Source of the DNA: Caballeronia megalochromosomata | GTDB taxonomy: Bacteria > Pseudomonadota > Gammaproteobacteria > Burkholderiales > Burkholderiaceae | DNA: 64,000 nucleotides | NCBI GenBank assembly: GCA_001580565.1 | Contig: LRBF01000001.1 | Coordinates: forward strand, 25,853 to 89,852 | Direction: 5' to 3' | Shown here: piece after piece, positions 45,071 through 54,152 of the stretch | How the letters are laid out: each line of letters starts with the position of its first letter | Position numbering within the stretch: the stretch's first letter is position 1 | Notes under the pieces: generated by a model | What the model was told of the DNA's origin: nothing | The model's input: the letters and a program-made list of their open reading frames with translations, nothing else | Database searches by the model: none | Program-made: the position numbers and the translations under genes

Positions 45071-45567
45071 GAATGTATTTGGTTATGCTATTTGTTCGTA
45101 TTGGGGACAGGATTCTATAGGCAGACATTTATTTCGTATACCTATTCGATGAAAAGCTTTGTCTGATGAAGAGAATGTAGATCGATCGGCAACTGGAACT
45201 TGCTCTGAGTGACGACGCGCGGACTATTTTCAAGATAAACAGCGGGTCAGGGAAGAATGTGAATTAGTGTCTGAATTTTGATTTCGGAAGCAGGTAAGAA
45301 CCCGAAGGAAAGTATCCGATGAGGTCAGAAAAGCCGTTATTGATCAATGGCTTGAAGGATCTACGCTGTGTCTTGCCAACTATTTAGGCAGACTGAGGAA
45401 GCTTTTTAATTGGAGGAAAACCTGTTCTAATGCGACCCTAATGAAGTCAATAAGACAGATTCATAAAGGGGCGTGTTCCTTCCGCCCGCTCACGTAGTAG
45501 TGGTGCAAGGTTTTTGTTTCGCTTCTCGATATTGAGATGCATGTCGTCTGTTTATTAAGGATTATTG
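45071..45567. other. AT-richer divergent intergenic region of the T6SS
   Basis: About 500 nt between tssK (minus) and tssB (plus), clearly lower in GC than all flanking genes. It must hold the promoters of both T6SS units. I see no confident -35/-10 pair, sigma-54 site, palindrome or small gene. A and T runs are frequent, which would fit a silencing or bending protein. Confidence 0.5.
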
Positions 45568-46080
45568 ATGGATAGTTTCCAGAGAGAGATTCCCAAGAGC
45601 CGTGTTTCGATCACACTCGATCTGCATACTGGTGGCGCGCAAAAGAAGGTCGAATTGCCGCTCAAGTTGCTTGTTGCCGGCGACTTCAGCGCGGGACGCG
45701 AGCAGGCGCCGCTCTCGGAGCGCAAGAAGGTCAACATCGACAAGAACAATTTCGACGCGGTTCTGGCCGACTACGCGCCGGACCTGAATTTCGCCGCCGA
45801 GAACACGATCGCGAACGACGGCTCGGAGATGCCGGTGAATCTCTCCTTCCGTTCGATGAAGGACTTCGAGCCGGAGCAGGTGGCGCGTCAGATTCCCGAA
45901 CTGCAGGCGCTCCTTGCCGTGCGCAATCTGCTGCGCGACCTGAAGTCGAACCTGCTCGACAACGGCACGTTCCGTCGCGAGTTCGAAAAGATCCTGAAAA
46001 ACAAGGAGCTATCGGACAAGCTGCGCGGAGAACTTTCGCAGATCGCCACGGCGGCGACGCAGCCCGAAGGGCACGCCTGA
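45568..46080 (+). CDS. tssB: Type VI secretion sheath protein TssB
   Basis: A protein of 170 residues with the typical start DSFQREIPKSRVSITLDLHTGG, the LPLKLLVAGDFSAG segment near residue 32, and a C-terminal helical part with LLAVRNLLRDLKSNLLDN and FRREFEKILKNKE. With TssC it builds the contractile sheath. AAGGA lies 6 nt before the ATG at 45568; a TTG directly upstream is unlikely. Confidence 0.96.
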   Translation: MDSFQREIPKSRVSITLDLHTGGAQKKVELPLKLLVAGDFSAGREQAPLSERKKVNIDKNNFDAVLADYAPDLNFAAENTIANDGSEMPVNLSFRSMKDFEPEQVARQIPELQALLAVRNLLRDLKSNLLDNGTFRREFEKILKNKELSDKLRGELSQIATAATQPEGHA

Positions 46081-46125
46081 TTCCCTTCAGCCTCCAACCG
46101 ACAAGCTTCCCAGACAGGACAATCA

Positions 46126-47679
46126 ATGAGTAAGAAAGAAGTCCGCGCGAGCGCCGCAGGCGAAACCGTCGTGCTCGATGCTCCGCAAGAGTCGTATGGC
46201 GACAGCGTCTATGCATCACTCTGCAGCAGGATCAACCTGAGCCCGGTGTCGCAGGCGCGTCCGCTCGAGGCATTCCGCGACAACGACATGCTTTCCGAGG
46301 CCTCGGCCGACGAGCGCCTGGCGCGTGGCATGGGCGCGTTCCTCGATCTCGTCGCGCAAACGAGCAAGCCTGTGGATCGCCTCGACAAGTCGCTGCTCGA
46401 TTTCTTCATCGGTCAGCTCGATCGCCAGATCAGCCGGCAACTGGATTCGGTGATGCACAATCCCGAATTCCAGGCGCTCGAAGGCCGCTGGCGCGGCCTG
46501 AAGATGCTCGTGTCGCGCACGGATTTCCGCAAGAACGCGCGCATCGAAGTGCTCGACGTATCGAAGGACGCGCTCGTGCGCGATTTCGACGACGCGTCGG
46601 AACTGATCCAGAGCGGCCTGTATCGCCTCACGTACATCGAAGAATACGACACGCCGGGCGGCCAGCCGATCAGCGCGCTCGTCAGCGATTTCGAATTCGC
46701 CAACACGCCGCAGGACGTGGCGCTGTTGCGCAATATCTCGAAGGTCGCCGCAGCGGCGCATATGCCGTTCATCGGTTCCGTGGGCGCCGCTTTCTTCGGC
46801 AAGAAGTCGATGGAAGAAGTCGCGGCGATCCAGGACATCGGCAACTATTTCGATCGCGCCGAATACATCAAGTGGAAGACCTTCCGCGACACGGACGACG
46901 CACGCTATGTCGGTCTCGTGATGCCGCGCGTGCTCGGCCGCCTGCCGTACGGCAAGGACACGACACCCGTGCGGGCGTTCAACTACGAAGAGCAGGTCAA
47001 GGGTCCGGACCACGACCGCTATCTGTGGGTGAACGCGTCGTTCGCGTTCGCGGCGAACATGACGCGCAGCTTCGTGAACAACGGCTGGTGCGTGCAGATT
47101 CGCGGCCCGCAGGCGGGCGGCAAGGTCGAGGATCTTCCGGTGCATCTGTACGACCTCGGCACCGGCGTGCAGCCGAAGATCCCGACCGAAGTGCTGATTC
47201 CCGAGACGCGTGAATTCGAATTCGCGAACCTCGGCTTCATCCCGCTCTCGTTCTACAAGAACCACGATTTCGCGTGCTTCTTCTCGGCGAACTCGACGCA
47301 GAAGCCCGCGCTCTATGAGACCAAGGAAGCGACCGCGAACAGCCGGATCAATGCGCGCCTCCCGTACATTTTCCTGCTGTCGCGCATCGCGCATTATCTG
47401 AAGCTGATTCAGCGCGAGAACATCGGCACGACCAAGGACCGCCGTTTGCTCGAGCTCGAGCTGAACAACTGGATCAAGAGTCTCGTCACCGAGATGAAGG
47501 ATCCGGGCGACGAACTGCAGGCATCGCATCCGCTGCGTGAGGCGAAGGTGATGGTCGAGGACATCGAGGACAACCCGGGCTTCTTTCGCATCAAGCTCTT
47601 CATCGTGCCGCACTTCCAGGTGGAAGGCATGGATATCGGCTTGTCGCTCGTTTCGCAGATGCCGAAGGCGAAGAGCTGA
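46126..47679 (+). CDS. tssC: Type VI secretion sheath protein TssC
   Basis: A protein of 517 residues with VDRLDKSLLDFFIGQLDRQISRQLD near residue 85, ALEGRWRGLKMLVSRTD near residue 120, LVSDFEFANTPQDVALLRNISKVAAAAHMPFIGSVGA near residue 190 and a C-terminal VVPHFQVEGMDIGLSLVSQMPKA-type end. It is the large sheath subunit. It follows tssB by 45 nt. The unit ends here with a hairpin; no hcp, tssF, tssG or vgrG follows. Confidence 0.97.
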   Translation: MSKKEVRASAAGETVVLDAPQESYGDSVYASLCSRINLSPVSQARPLEAFRDNDMLSEASADERLARGMGAFLDLVAQTSKPVDRLDKSLLDFFIGQLDRQISRQLDSVMHNPEFQALEGRWRGLKMLVSRTDFRKNARIEVLDVSKDALVRDFDDASELIQSGLYRLTYIEEYDTPGGQPISALVSDFEFANTPQDVALLRNISKVAAAAHMPFIGSVGAAFFGKKSMEEVAAIQDIGNYFDRAEYIKWKTFRDTDDARYVGLVMPRVLGRLPYGKDTTPVRAFNYEEQVKGPDHDRYLWVNASFAFAANMTRSFVNNGWCVQIRGPQAGGKVEDLPVHLYDLGTGVQPKIPTEVLIPETREFEFANLGFIPLSFYKNHDFACFFSANSTQKPALYETKEATANSRINARLPYIFLLSRIAHYLKLIQRENIGTTKDRRLLELELNNWIKSLVTEMKDPGDELQASHPLREAKVMVEDIEDNPGFFRIKLFIVPHFQVEGMDIGLSLVSQMPKAKS

Positions 47680-47708
47680 TTCTTCGCGATAGTTTTTTTG
47701 TGTGGATC

Positions 47709-47735
47709 GCCGGGACAGAGCGTGATTGTCCCGGC
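47709..47735 (+). terminator. Hairpin after tssC
   Basis: A perfect 9-bp stem (GCCGGGACA/TGTCCCGGC) with a 9-nt loop, 30 nt after the tssC stop. The following GTTGTCGTTTC is only moderately T-rich. It probably ends the tssBC transcript. Confidence 0.6.
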
Positions 47736-47841
47736 GTTGTCGTTTCAAGGGCCGTCAAACGAGCCCTCTCGATCGATCGTAGAATGAGCGGCGTCATGCA
47801 ATGACGCACTTACTACACAACCTGATTCGGGAGACGACATC

Positions 47842-48960
47842 ATGCGAGGTGGCAGCGCTGCATTCCTGATCTTTCCTGTTGTCATGGTCAGCATGCTCGC
47901 CGGTTGTGGCGGCTCCGATGGCGACAATCAGCCCGCTTATTCCAGCGCGCCGAAAATCATCATCGATTCGGACTTCAACACGATGGGCGACGACGGCCAG
48001 CTCTTCGCGATGTCCACGCAACTGATGGCCGAGGGCAAGATCAATCTGCTCGGGCTATGCGTGGTGACCGGCAACGACTGGTTGCTTCAGGAAGAGGCCG
48101 ATGCGCTGAAAGCGGTCGAGCGCATGGGCGTGCAGGACACGATCGGCGTCTATGCCGGCGCAAATTATCCGCTGCAATACGATGTCGCGAGCATTCGCGC
48201 GCAGCAGGCTGCAAATCCGAACGGCTACTTCGGCGCCTGGATGCGTCCTGAGCCGACGAGCCAGTCGCAACTGACGGCGCCGCCGGACGGCTTCGCGACA
48301 TCGGCGAAGCTGCAGAGCCAGAGCGCCGCCGACTTCATCATCGACACGATCAAGCGCTATCCGAATCAGGTGACGGTCATCGAAGTCGGGCCGCCGACCA
48401 ATCTCGCGACCGCCGTGCAGAAAGCGCCGGAGATCGTTCCGCTCATCAAGGGCATCGTTTACATGGGCGGCGCGATGAACGTGCCAGGCAACGCGAACGC
48501 CGTCGGCGAATTGAACTGGTGGTTCGATCCCGTCGCGGTACGCACGCTCTTGCAGACGACGATCCCGCAGAAAGTCATCCCGCTCGACGTGACCAACACC
48601 GTGCCGCTGACTGAATCGGTCTATAACCAGATCGTCAATCCGCCGACCGGACAGACGGCGGTGACGAAAGCCTACGCAATCGCGAACGCGGGCGCATTTT
48701 CGACGAACACCGATATCTACGACACGCTGACGATCGGCTATTTCCTTGATCCGACCTACGCGACGCAGACTCAGAGCGCATATCTCGACATCGACACGAC
48801 GCCCGGCGAGGATCAGGGGCATGTGAAGGTGTATCCGGATGCGCCGCAGGCTGGCGCATCGCCGCAGAAGATCACCTATGTGACGCGCTACGACAACGAT
48901 CGATTCTTCAAGTTCTATGTCGATCTTTTGACGCGCCCCGTCCCCGTCAAATTCCAGTAG
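47842..48960 (+). CDS. Lipoprotein of the nucleoside hydrolase family
   Basis: A protein of 372 residues with a lipoprotein signal (residues 1-22, LAGC lipobox), so the mature enzyme is anchored in the outer membrane or faces the periplasm. The nucleoside hydrolase fold shows the calcium-binding aspartates in IIIDSDFNTMGDDGQ near residue 38, with two more residues between the aspartates than in the classic DxDPGxDD. VGPPTNLATA, YMGGAM and NAVGELNWWFDPVA with the ribose-binding Asn/Asp lie at 185-230. It would split nucleosides or a similar N-glycoside outside the cytoplasm. It has no partner genes nearby. Confidence 0.86.
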   Translation: MRGGSAAFLIFPVVMVSMLAGCGGSDGDNQPAYSSAPKIIIDSDFNTMGDDGQLFAMSTQLMAEGKINLLGLCVVTGNDWLLQEEADALKAVERMGVQDTIGVYAGANYPLQYDVASIRAQQAANPNGYFGAWMRPEPTSQSQLTAPPDGFATSAKLQSQSAADFIIDTIKRYPNQVTVIEVGPPTNLATAVQKAPEIVPLIKGIVYMGGAMNVPGNANAVGELNWWFDPVAVRTLLQTTIPQKVIPLDVTNTVPLTESVYNQIVNPPTGQTAVTKAYAIANAGAFSTNTDIYDTLTIGYFLDPTYATQTQSAYLDIDTTPGEDQGHVKVYPDAPQAGASPQKITYVTRYDNDRFFKFYVDLLTRPVPVKFQ

Positions 48961-48975
48961 CACACAAAAGCCAGA

Positions 48976-48997
48976 CCCGGCGGCGCGCACCGCCGGG
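48976..48997. terminator. Bidirectional terminator
   Basis: An 8-bp perfect stem (CCCGGCGG/CCGCCGGG) with a CGCGCA loop lies between the convergent nucleoside hydrolase and transporter genes. The minus-strand side continues TCTGGCTTTTG, the plus-strand side CCTCACC, so it is better for the minus strand. Confidence 0.65.
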
Positions 48998-49013
48998 CCT
49001 CACCAAAAATCCA

Positions 49014-50441
49014 TCAAACTTCGAGCTGCTCCAGCACCTTCCCCTTCGTCTCGATGCCCATGTAATGCACCGCGACGGCCGCCACCAGCGGCACCACCGC
49101 GAGCCCATAAAACGCCACATTCATGTTCCCGCCCATCAACGTCTTACCGACGAGCGCCGGCGCAAAAATCGCCGCGATCTTGAGCCACGCACCGCCAAGC
49201 CCGCATCCGAACGCGCGAATGCTCGTCGGATAAAGCTCGGGCGTATAGACATAGGCAGTGATGAACCCGCACGCCATGAACCCAAGCGCGAACGCGCAGA
49301 ACGTCGCGACCACATACACCGACTGCGTGACGAACACGCCCGCGAACACCAGCGACACCGCACACAAAACAAACGACCAGTTGATCACCGGCTTGCGCCC
49401 GACCTTGTCGACGATCAGCGCGCATGTCAGCGAGCCGATCACGCCCAGCACGGACGCCGCCACGGCCAGATTCAGCGCGAGTTGCAACGGCGTGTGATAG
49501 ACGGTCTTGTAGATCGTCGGCAGCCACGTCGAGAGGCCGTACTGGAGCACGCCGCACGTCATCCACAAAAGCGCGACCGCAATCGTGCGCTTCAGATACG
49601 CCGGGCCGATCAGATCGAGGCGGCGGCGCTTCGGATGACGGTTCGCCATCGCTTCGAACTCGGCGAGATTGCCGAGCGGCGGCAGCGGCTGCTTCACGGT
49701 CGCTTCGAACGCGGACAGCGCATCGCCGGCTTCGCGCATGCGGCCGCGCTCGCCGAGCCAGCGCGGCGATTCCGGCACCAGCGTGCGCAGCAGGAAGAAC
49801 AGCACGAGCGGCACGCCGCCGATGAAGTACATCACTTCCCAGCCGAAACGCGGTACGATCCACGCGCCGAGCGCATTCGATGCGAGCAAGCCGATCGGGA
49901 ACACGATCTCATAGAGCAGCACGAAACGGCCGCGTCCATGCGCACGCGTGATCTCGTTGATGTAAGTCGCCGCAACGGGCAGCTCGCCGCCCAGCCCGAG
50001 CCCCTGCACGATCCGCAACGCGACGAACACCGCGAACGAAGGCGCGAAGCCGCACGCGATGCTCGTCAGCCCGATAATGCCCGAGCTCCACGCGATCGAA
50101 CGCACGCGACCGAAGCGTTCCGCCAGCGACGGGAACAGGAACGCGCCGACCAGTTGCCCGATCGATCCCGATGCGATCAGGAAGCCGACCTGCCCCGGCG
50201 TGAGCCCCCATTTCTGGATGAGCAGCGGCAGCGTCGCCGCGATGACGATGACATCGAAGCCATCGAAGAAAGTCGCCGCGCCGATCAGGATACGCGCGCG
50301 CACCTGCATCGCGTTGGCGGGCAGCCGCTCGATACGCGCGATGATCGATCCCTTCGTGACCGCGTGAGCGGCAGTGGCCGCGTCGGCGACTGTCGTGGCG
50401 GTGCCGCCGTGTTGAACGGCCGTATTGCCCATGCTCCTCAT
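49014..50441 (-). CDS. MFS transporter, aromatic acid:H+ symporter (AAHS) type
   Basis: A protein of 475 residues with about 12 membrane segments after a 45-residue hydrophilic lead. ILIGAATFFDGFDVIVIAATLPLL near residue 50 carries the DGFD motif of AAHS importers, and SLAERFGR near residue 105 is MFS motif A. Aromatic acids or their ring-cleavage products are typical cargo. It is the last gene of the Rieske operon and probably imports its substrate. GGGAG lies 6 nt before the ATG. Confidence 0.91.
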   Translation of the reverse strand: MRSMGNTAVQHGGTATTVADAATAAHAVTKGSIIARIERLPANAMQVRARILIGAATFFDGFDVIVIAATLPLLIQKWGLTPGQVGFLIASGSIGQLVGAFLFPSLAERFGRVRSIAWSSGIIGLTSIACGFAPSFAVFVALRIVQGLGLGGELPVAATYINEITRAHGRGRFVLLYEIVFPIGLLASNALGAWIVPRFGWEVMYFIGGVPLVLFFLLRTLVPESPRWLGERGRMREAGDALSAFEATVKQPLPPLGNLAEFEAMANRHPKRRRLDLIGPAYLKRTIAVALLWMTCGVLQYGLSTWLPTIYKTVYHTPLQLALNLAVAASVLGVIGSLTCALIVDKVGRKPVINWSFVLCAVSLVFAGVFVTQSVYVVATFCAFALGFMACGFITAYVYTPELYPTSIRAFGCGLGGAWLKIAAIFAPALVGKTLMGGNMNVAFYGLAVVPLVAAVAVHYMGIETKGKVLEQLEV

Positions 50442-50460
50442 GCCTGCTCCCGTCTTTGAG

Positions 50461-51678
50461 TTATGCGAGTGCTTTCGCCGTGTCCACGAGCGCCGCGATA
50501 TCGACCGCGCGCCCCTGACTCATCCATTTCTTCGCGACCTTCAGATCGCGCGTCGCGTTGATCGCGATGACGCCGCGCAATGCATCGCCATCGAGGAAGA
50601 ACAGCGACGCGCGCCGCGCTTCCAGATCGCCGCGCACGACCGGCACGGCGCCCGCCGGAATGTCGCCGAGAATCTGCAGGTTCACGTCGTACTGATCCGA
50701 CCAGAACCACGGAATCTCGGCATACGGCGTGCGCACGCCGAGCACCGCGCGCGCCGTCGCGATCGCCTGGTTCTGCGCGTTCGCCCACGATTCGAGGCGC
50801 ACGCGGCGCTTGAGCCACGCGTTTGGATGATTGGCGACATCGCCGCAAGCGAACACATGTGCATCGCTCGTCGCACCGAATTCATCGACGACGATGCCAT
50901 CGTTCACGTCGATGCCCGCGCGCTCCGCGATACCCGTATGCGGCGTCAGTCCGATGCCCGCGACCGCGAAGTCGGCGTCGAGTGTCGTGCCGTCGGCGAG
51001 TTGCGCGCGCACGCCGTCGCCGAAGTCGTCGAGCGACACGAGCGACGCGTTCAGCCGCACATCGACGCCGTTATCGCGATGCAGCTTCAACAGAAAATCA
51101 GACACGCTTTCGGGCACCGAGCGTCCGCACAGACGCGGCGCGCCTTCGATCACGGTGACATCGACGCCGAGCTTCTTCGCGGTCGCCGCGACTTCGAGGC
51201 CGATCCATCCGCCGCCGATCACGACGAGGCGCTTGCTATGGCTCTCGCGCAGACGCTTGCCGATGTGCATCGCATCGTCGAGCGTGCGCAGATAGGCAAG
51301 ATGCGAGGTCCTGGCGAGCGATTCCGGCAGACGCCGCGCCGCGCCGCCCGTCGCGATGACGAGGCGGTCGTATTGCACTTCGCGTCCGCTCGCGGTCCGC
51401 ACGATGCGCGCGTCGCGATCGATCGAGACCGCGCATTCCGGCTGCCACGCTTCGACGTTCAACTCGGCGAACGCGTCCTGATCGACGAGCCGCACCGTTT
51501 CGATATCCGCGTCGCCCGCAAGCACGGCTTTCGACAGCGGCGGACGCTCGTAGGGAAGATGAATCTCGTCGGCGATCATCACGAGGCGGCCATCGAAGCC
51601 TTCCTTGCGCAGCGTCTTCACGATCCAGCCCGCCGCCTGTCCGCCGCCGATCACCACGACTGTCTGAAGATCAGCCAT
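50461..51678 (-). CDS. Ferredoxin reductase of a Rieske oxygenase system
   Basis: A protein of 405 residues with two dinucleotide sites: FAD at VVVIGGGQAAGWIVKTLR (residues about 7-24) and NAD at RLVVIGGGWIGLEVAATAKKLG near residue 150. The DANVFACGDVAN-type segment (HVFACGDVANHPN) is near residue 270. It moves electrons from NADH to a Rieske ferredoxin; the ferredoxin gene at 61843 is in the same operon. It overlaps the extradiol dioxygenase gene by 8 nt. Confidence 0.93.
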   Translation of the reverse strand: MADLQTVVVIGGGQAAGWIVKTLRKEGFDGRLVMIADEIHLPYERPPLSKAVLAGDADIETVRLVDQDAFAELNVEAWQPECAVSIDRDARIVRTASGREVQYDRLVIATGGAARRLPESLARTSHLAYLRTLDDAMHIGKRLRESHSKRLVVIGGGWIGLEVAATAKKLGVDVTVIEGAPRLCGRSVPESVSDFLLKLHRDNGVDVRLNASLVSLDDFGDGVRAQLADGTTLDADFAVAGIGLTPHTGIAERAGIDVNDGIVVDEFGATSDAHVFACGDVANHPNAWLKRRVRLESWANAQNQAIATARAVLGVRTPYAEIPWFWSDQYDVNLQILGDIPAGAVPVVRGDLEARRASLFFLDGDALRGVIAINATRDLKVAKKWMSQGRAVDIAALVDTAKALA

Positions 51679-52636
51679 TTTTCCGCTCCGTCATGAACTT
51701 GCCTTCCGGCGCCTTCGCGTCTTTCTGGCGGCGCGTGTTGCCGTCGAGACCGCCATCGACGGCCCATTCGGCGAACACGGTCGGACCCGGTTCGAAATCG
51801 CGCGGCTGCCAGTCGGGCGTGAGCACGTCTTCATCGGCGTAATACTCGATGAGACCGCCCGCCGGATTCCTGAAGTACCAGAAGTACGCCGACGACACCG
51901 GATGACGTCCCGGCCCGAGTTGCGTCGTCCAGCCGCAGCGGCTGATATGCAGGCCGCCGCCGAAGACTTCGTGGATATCGCGCACGGTGAACGCGACGTG
52001 ATTCAGACCGCGTTTGCCATCGGGCAATTGCAGCAGGAACAGATCGTGATGTCCGCCGTGCGGCGCGCAGCGCATGAACGCGCCGCGACCCGGATAACGG
52101 TCTGACGTCTCGAAGCCGAGCAGCTCGTGATAGAACTTCTCCTGCTCCGCGACGCAGTTCGTGAAGAACACGACGTGGCCCACTTCGACCGGTTCGGCGC
52201 GTTCGTACACGGGACTCGGCGTATCGATGCGCAGTGTCTGTCCCCACACGTTCGAAGGCGAACCCTTCACGTCGATATCGCGTTTCTTCGTGACTTCGAC
52301 GCGAATCGCCATACCGTTCGGGTCGATACAGCCGACCGCGTCATCCGTTTCGAAGTGACCCGGCTGGCCCGCGAAGCGTCCGCGCAGCGCGTCGAGTTCT
52401 TCGCGCGTCGCGACGGCCCACGTGACTTCGCGCAGCGTCGGACCGCCTTCGAAAGCGGGCGGAAGCGCGGGATCGTCGGACAGCACGAGCAGCACTTCGC
52501 AACCGTTAAGTGTTTCGAAACGCGCGCGCGTTTCGTCGTGCGCGACTTCCTTCAGGCCCCAGTCAGCGAAAAAGCGCCGGCAGGTGTCGAGATCGGTCAC
52601 GCCGTAAGTGATGCGTTCAATGCCAAGAATCGTCAT
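51671..52636 (-). CDS. VOC-family extradiol dioxygenase-like protein
   Basis: A protein of 321 residues made of two tandem VOC modules, the shape of type I extradiol ring-cleavage dioxygenases. The Fe-binding triad is probably His in VEVGHVVFF (about residue 166), His in GLNHVAF (about 224) and Glu in GLIEYYADED (about 275). It would open a catechol-type ring next to the hydroxyls. AAGGAG lies before the ATG at 52636, so the in-frame ATG 36 nt upstream is not used. Its place in a Rieske operon fits a meta-cleavage route. A non-catalytic glyoxalase-like role is less likely. Confidence 0.86.
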   Translation of the reverse strand: MTILGIERITYGVTDLDTCRRFFADWGLKEVAHDETRARFETLNGCEVLLVLSDDPALPPAFEGGPTLREVTWAVATREELDALRGRFAGQPGHFETDDAVGCIDPNGMAIRVEVTKKRDIDVKGSPSNVWGQTLRIDTPSPVYERAEPVEVGHVVFFTNCVAEQEKFYHELLGFETSDRYPGRGAFMRCAPHGGHHDLFLLQLPDGKRGLNHVAFTVRDIHEVFGGGLHISRCGWTTQLGPGRHPVSSAYFWYFRNPAGGLIEYYADEDVLTPDWQPRDFEPGPTVFAEWAVDGGLDGNTRRQKDAKAPEGKFMTERKNG

Positions 52637-52646
52637 GGCAACTCCT

Positions 52647-54137
52647 TCAGTTCGCCCACGGCAGCGGGGCATCGTTCAAGCCCCAGTACAGGCTCTTCTG
52701 CTGCATGTATTCGCGCAGGCCCAGACGGCCTTTCTCGCGTCCCATGCCGCTATCCTTCCAGCCGCCAAAGGGTGTCGAAATCGAAAACTGCTTGTAGGTG
52801 TTGATCCAGACCGTGCCGGTGTTCAATGCACGCGCCATCTTCCACGCGCGCTTGTAGTCCCGCGTCCAGATGCCGGCCGCGAGGCCGAATACGCTGTCGT
52901 TCGCCTGTTCGAGCAGTGCGGCTTCGTCGTCGAATGGCAGGGCGGCGAGCACCGGGCCGAAGATTTCTTCCTGGCACATGCGCGCGTCGTTCGTGAGACC
53001 TTCGATGATCGTCGGCAGATAGAAGAAGCCTTTCTCGCGGCCGTCGCCGCTGGGACGTTCGCCGCCGCACAGGAGCGTGCCGCCTTCATCGAGACCGAGC
53101 GCGACATAGCGTTCGATGCTTTCGCGATGCTGCCCCGTGATGAGCGGGCCCATCTGCGTGTTCTCGCGCGTCGGGTCACCGACGCGCAGCTTGCGTGCGC
53201 CCTCGACCAGACGCGCCATGAACTCGCCATACACCTTGCGCTCGACGAAAAGCCGCGAACCCGCGATGCACGATTCACCCGATGAACTAAAGATGCCGTA
53301 CAGCACGCCGTTCACCGCGTGATCGAGATCGGCGTCGGCATAAACGATGGTCGGCGACTTGCCGCCGAGTTCGAGCGATACCGGCATCAGTTTTTCCGCG
53401 GCGAGTCGCGCGATGCCGCGACCGACTTCCGTGCCGCCCGTGAACGCCACCTTCTTCACGAGCGGATGACGCACGAGCGCATCGCCGATCACGGAGCCCT
53501 TGCCCGGCAGCACGCTGACGACACCCTTCGGCACGCCAGCTTCCTCGCAGATGCGCGCGAGCGCCAGCGACGCGAGCGGCGTGACTTCAGCGGGCTTCAA
53601 CACGACGGCGTTGCCGGCGGCGAGGGCGGGCGCGAGTTTCTGCGCGTCCGAGGCGATCGGCGAATTCCACGGCGTGATCGCCGCGATGACGCCGAGCGGC
53701 TCGTGCACGCTCATCGTCAGGTAATCGCCGCGCGAGGGCGTGAGTTCTTCTTCGAGCGTTTCGAGGCACGACGCGAAGTAGCGGAACGTGCTCGCGGCGC
53801 TTGTCACGAGCGCGCGCGTTTCGCTGATCGGCTTGCCGTTGTCGCGCCGCTGCAATTGCGCGAGCGCTTCGTGACGCGTTTCGATCAGATTCGCAATGCG
53901 ATGCAGAACGGCTGCGCGCTGATGCGGTTTCAATCCGGCCCAGTCGGCTTTCCGGTAAGCGCGATCCGCGATCTCGACCGCTTCGCGCGTATCGTCGGCG
54001 TTCGCCGTGCTGATCTCCACGTTGACGGTCTGATCGGCGGGATAGATGCTCGCGTACTGATTGCCGCGCCCCTGGCGCCATTCGCCGCCGATATAGATAT
54101 CGCCGGACGTCACGAGCGAAGTGTCGGGATGATTCAT
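52647..54137 (-). CDS. NAD(P)-dependent aldehyde dehydrogenase
   Basis: A protein of 496 residues with the full ALDH pattern: ITPWNSPIASDAQKLAPALAAGNAVVLKPAE near residue 155, FTGGTEVGRGIA near 235, catalytic Glu in LELGGKSP near 262 and catalytic Cys in SSGESCIAGSR near 295. It oxidises an aldehyde from the pathway to the acid. It follows the aspartate dehydrogenase-like and ThDP-enzyme genes, so the aldehyde may come from decarboxylation of a 2-oxo acid, or it may be a ring-cleavage semialdehyde. Substrate unknown. Confidence 0.93.
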   Translation of the reverse strand: MNHPDTSLVTSGDIYIGGEWRQGRGNQYASIYPADQTVNVEISTANADDTREAVEIADRAYRKADWAGLKPHQRAAVLHRIANLIETRHEALAQLQRRDNGKPISETRALVTSAASTFRYFASCLETLEEELTPSRGDYLTMSVHEPLGVIAAITPWNSPIASDAQKLAPALAAGNAVVLKPAEVTPLASLALARICEEAGVPKGVVSVLPGKGSVIGDALVRHPLVKKVAFTGGTEVGRGIARLAAEKLMPVSLELGGKSPTIVYADADLDHAVNGVLYGIFSSSGESCIAGSRLFVERKVYGEFMARLVEGARKLRVGDPTRENTQMGPLITGQHRESIERYVALGLDEGGTLLCGGERPSGDGREKGFFYLPTIIEGLTNDARMCQEEIFGPVLAALPFDDEAALLEQANDSVFGLAAGIWTRDYKRAWKMARALNTGTVWINTYKQFSISTPFGGWKDSGMGREKGRLGLREYMQQKSLYWGLNDAPLPWAN

Positions 54138-54152
54138 CTTCCAAAAGCTCCT

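Noticed and set aside
45500..45530. Possible sigma-54 promoter (TGGTGCAAGGTTTTTGT) before tssB
   Set aside because: The distance between the GG and the following G is two bases too long and the GC of the -12 box is missing.
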